A DNA stretch of 14,774 nucleotides, taken from the NCBI GenBank assembly GCA_903910495.1, contig CAIVZW010000201.1, positions 1 to 14,774 on the forward strand, in the 5' to 3' direction. Positions 12,738 to 14,774 of this stretch are shown in pieces. A program made the position numbers and the translations under genes. Source of the stretch: an uncultured beta proteobacterium. Its GTDB lineage: Bacteria > Pseudomonadota > Gammaproteobacteria > Burkholderiales > Rhodocyclaceae. Within the stretch, counting starts at the first letter, position 1; every line of letters begins with the position of its first letter. The notes under the pieces were generated by a model. The model worked only from the letters and a program-made list of their open reading frames with translations. It had not been told where the DNA came from and ran no database searches.

Positions 12738-14774
12738 ATGATTTGCCAGCGCATCAGGCTCAACGGCGTGGTTCAGGGTGTCGGTTTCCGCCCTCTCGTC
12801 TTGCGCCTGGCCAATGAACTCAAGCTGACGGGCTGGGTGCGCAACGATGCCAAGGGCGTTGAAATTGAAGCCTGCGGCACCTCCATAAACGTGGAACTGC
12901 TGATTCAACGCCTGCGCAATGAAGCACCGCCCCTGGCCAGAGTCGATGCAATTACCTCGCGCTATACTGATTCGGTCTCCGTCTCCAAGGACTTTTTCAT
13001 TCTCGACAGCCGCGGCGGGCGAGCGACAACAATGATCGGGCAGGATACGGCCATTTGCCGCGAATGCCTGAACGACATGTTCGACCCGGACAGTCGCCGC
13101 TGGCGCTATGCCTTTACCAGTTGCGGCCATTGCGGTCCGCGCTATACGATCTGCCACGGTCTTCCCTTCGACCGGGAGCGTACCAGCCTCAAATCCTTTG
13201 CCATGTGCAACAAGTGCCAGTCGGAATACCGGCGACCGGAAGACCGGCGCTTGCATGCCGAAGGTAACTGCTGCCCAAAGTGCGGGCCGCAACTTTCACT
13301 TCTCGACGCAAAGGGGGAGACGATCACTGGTGATGCCATTGCCAATGCGTTGGCCCTGCTCAATCAGGGAAAGATCGTCGCCATCAAGGGGCCGGGTGGC
13401 TTCCATCTGGTCTGCGATGCGCACAATCCGGCAGCGCTCGCCCTGATGCGGGAGCGCAAGCGGCGTCATCTGAAGCCATTCCCCGTCATGTTCGCCAATG
13501 CGCTGTCGTCTACAACCTACGTCCAGGTCAGTGTAGGCGAGCCCGGTCTGCTTAATCTGCCGGAACGGCCGATCATCCTGCTGAAAAAACGCAAGAGCTG
13601 CGACGCCGCACTACCCGGCGTGGCGCCAGGGCTTCCGTGGCTGGGCGTCATGCTGCCCTTTTCCCCGATCTATTACCTGCTTTTCCATGAAGCGGCGGGA
13701 CGGCCGTCGGGTACGGGCTGGCTCGACAAAGCACAGACTCTGGCACTGCTGATCAGCAGCGCCAATCCGAGTCGGGAACCGCCGGCCATCGACAACGATG
13801 AAGCCTTGCTCCGGCTGGCCGGAATGGCCGACGGTTTTCTCTTGCACAATCGCGATATCGTTACCCGCTGCGACGACAGTATTGCCTTTTCCGGTCTTGG
13901 CGGCCTGCAACTGATCCGCCGTGCCCGTGGTTACGCTCCGCGGGCCGTGAAGTTACTGAATGCCGGACCACCGATTCTTGCCGTCGGCGGACCGGTCAAT
14001 AACACCGTGTGCATCACACGCGGCAACGAAGCCTTCGTTTCGCAGCATATCGGCGATCTTTCAAATGCCGCCGCCAGTGCTTTCTTTGAAGAAACGATCG
14101 CGCATCTGCTCAAGATGCTCGATACCGGGCCGGCACTGATTGCCCATGACCTCTACGGCGATACGCATGCAACGCGATTTGCGGCTGACTTCGCTCTCCA
14201 GCGGGGCATACCAACACTCGGCGTACAGCACCACCATGCACATATTGCGGCCGTACTCGCCGAGCATCACATCAGCGGAGCGGTTGTTTCACTGGCGCTC
14301 GACGGCGGTGAAACGGGAACGGACGGCACGGTATGGGGCGGCGAGTTGCTGCGCGTAGACGGCGCTCTTTTCGAGCGACTTGGCCATATTGCACCGTTCA
14401 AACTCGTTGGCGATAAAAACGAGTCCCGAACTCCATGGCGTCTGGCCGCGGCCGTCCTTCATGCACTCGGGCGCGGGGGTGAAATTGAAACCCGTTTCGC
14501 CGATCAGCCCACGGCTGCCTTGGTTGCACAGCATCTGGCCTCCGGGAGCGATTGTCAGGAATCGTCAAGCATGGGGCGTTTGTTCGATGCAGCCGCCGCT
14601 CTTCTGGGCATCAATCGGGTAACGGTGTTCACGGGTCAGGCCGGATTGCAACTGGAGGGAATGGCCGAACACTTTGGCGAAGCGAATCCTCTGCAGGATG
14701 GCTGGAGAATCAAAGATGGGCAGCTTGATCTGCTGCCGCTCTTTTCGGTGCTTGCCGACGAGAGGAACGCAGAA
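12738..14774 (+). CDS. hypF: Carbamoyltransferase HypF, [NiFe] hydrogenase maturation (partial)
   Basis: The frame is open from the ATG at 12738 to the right edge, 679 codons; full HypF is about 750, so only the C-terminal tail is missing. Domains in order: acylphosphatase with VQGVGFRPL (12-20); two zinc-finger pairs C107/C110-C129/C132 and C157/C160-C179/C182; a YrdC-like domain with IKGPGGFHLVCDA; and a Kae1-like domain with the metal-binding HHHAH at 498-502. HypF uses carbamoyl phosphate and ATP to carbamoylate the HypE C-terminal Cys, the source of the cyanide ligands of [NiFe] hydrogenase. A GTG at 12714 is an in-frame alternative start. It is probably the first gene of a hydrogenase cluster to the right; the gap and candidate terminator argue against co-transcription with the kinase operon, though both use carbamoyl phosphate. 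Confidence 0.93.
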   Translation, partial: MICQRIRLNGVVQGVGFRPLVLRLANELKLTGWVRNDAKGVEIEACGTSINVELLIQRLRNEAPPLARVDAITSRYTDSVSVSKDFFILDSRGGRATTMIGQDTAICRECLNDMFDPDSRRWRYAFTSCGHCGPRYTICHGLPFDRERTSLKSFAMCNKCQSEYRRPEDRRLHAEGNCCPKCGPQLSLLDAKGETITGDAIANALALLNQGKIVAIKGPGGFHLVCDAHNPAALALMRERKRRHLKPFPVMFANALSSTTYVQVSVGEPGLLNLPERPIILLKKRKSCDAALPGVAPGLPWLGVMLPFSPIYYLLFHEAAGRPSGTGWLDKAQTLALLISSANPSREPPAIDNDEALLRLAGMADGFLLHNRDIVTRCDDSIAFSGLGGLQLIRRARGYAPRAVKLLNAGPPILAVGGPVNNTVCITRGNEAFVSQHIGDLSNAAASAFFEETIAHLLKMLDTGPALIAHDLYGDTHATRFAADFALQRGIPTLGVQHHHAHIAAVLAEHHISGAVVSLALDGGETGTDGTVWGGELLRVDGALFERLGHIAPFKLVGDKNESRTPWRLAAAVLHALGRGGEIETRFADQPTAALVAQHLASGSDCQESSSMGRLFDAAAALLGINRVTVFTGQAGLQLEGMAEHFGEANPLQDGWRIKDGQLDLLPLFSVLADERNAE

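Noticed and set aside
12372..13292. A 306-codon minus-strand frame
   Set aside because: Most of it is antisense to hypF, whose domains and motifs are unmistakable in the plus frame. The part outside hypF shows no recognisable family.

Overview
The window looks like a proteobacterial chromosome segment of moderately high GC. The gene families and hypF would fit a betaproteobacterium with [NiFe] hydrogenase, but nothing in the sequence fixes the genus, so this assignment is low confidence. The dominant theme is carbamoyl-phosphate chemistry on ureido acids. There are two separate copies of the FdrA/DUF1116 (AllF/AllG, oxamate carbamoyltransferase-type) pair, one DUF2877 protein (AllH-type), a carbamate kinase, a lactate-permease-family transporter and a ring-opening amidohydrolase of the barbiturase/cyanuric acid hydrolase family.

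Layout. On the minus strand (1-1266) lie a ring-opening amidohydrolase and, directly downstream, the start of a GlcG/HbpS-like protein that runs out of the window. A divergent gap of about 800 bp (1267-2069) holds a strong sigma70 promoter for the minus-strand operon, a leader hairpin, direct repeats, structured inverted repeats and a tandem duplication over the start of the next gene. Cassette A (2070-5151, plus) is AllG-type, then FdrA-type, then a 58-residue stand-alone 'FdrA C-terminal' domain. A gap (5152-5486) carries a decayed IS3-family orfA fragment and an 8-bp inverted repeat. Cassette B (5487-12317, plus) is FdrA-type, AllG-type with the small domain fused to its N terminus, LldP-family permease, carbamate kinase and AllH-type. 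The first three genes are translationally coupled by TAATG and ATGA overlaps. After a gap of about 420 bp, hypF begins at 12738 and runs off the right edge with 679 codons visible.

How they may work together (inference). A cyclic imide or ureide is opened by the amidohydrolase to a ureido acid. The AllFG(H) complexes phosphorolyse the ureido acid to an amide acid such as oxamate plus carbamoyl phosphate. Carbamate kinase then makes ATP from carbamoyl phosphate, and the LldP-like permease moves the small 2-oxo/amide acid. Cassette B has the complete AllF-AllG-kinase-AllH set and is the better candidate for true oxalurate/oxamate carbamoyltransferase. Cassette A sits divergently beside the amidohydrolase and has no AllH or kinase of its own, so it may handle a different ureido acid. 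No transcriptional regulator, rRNA, tRNA or CRISPR array was seen.
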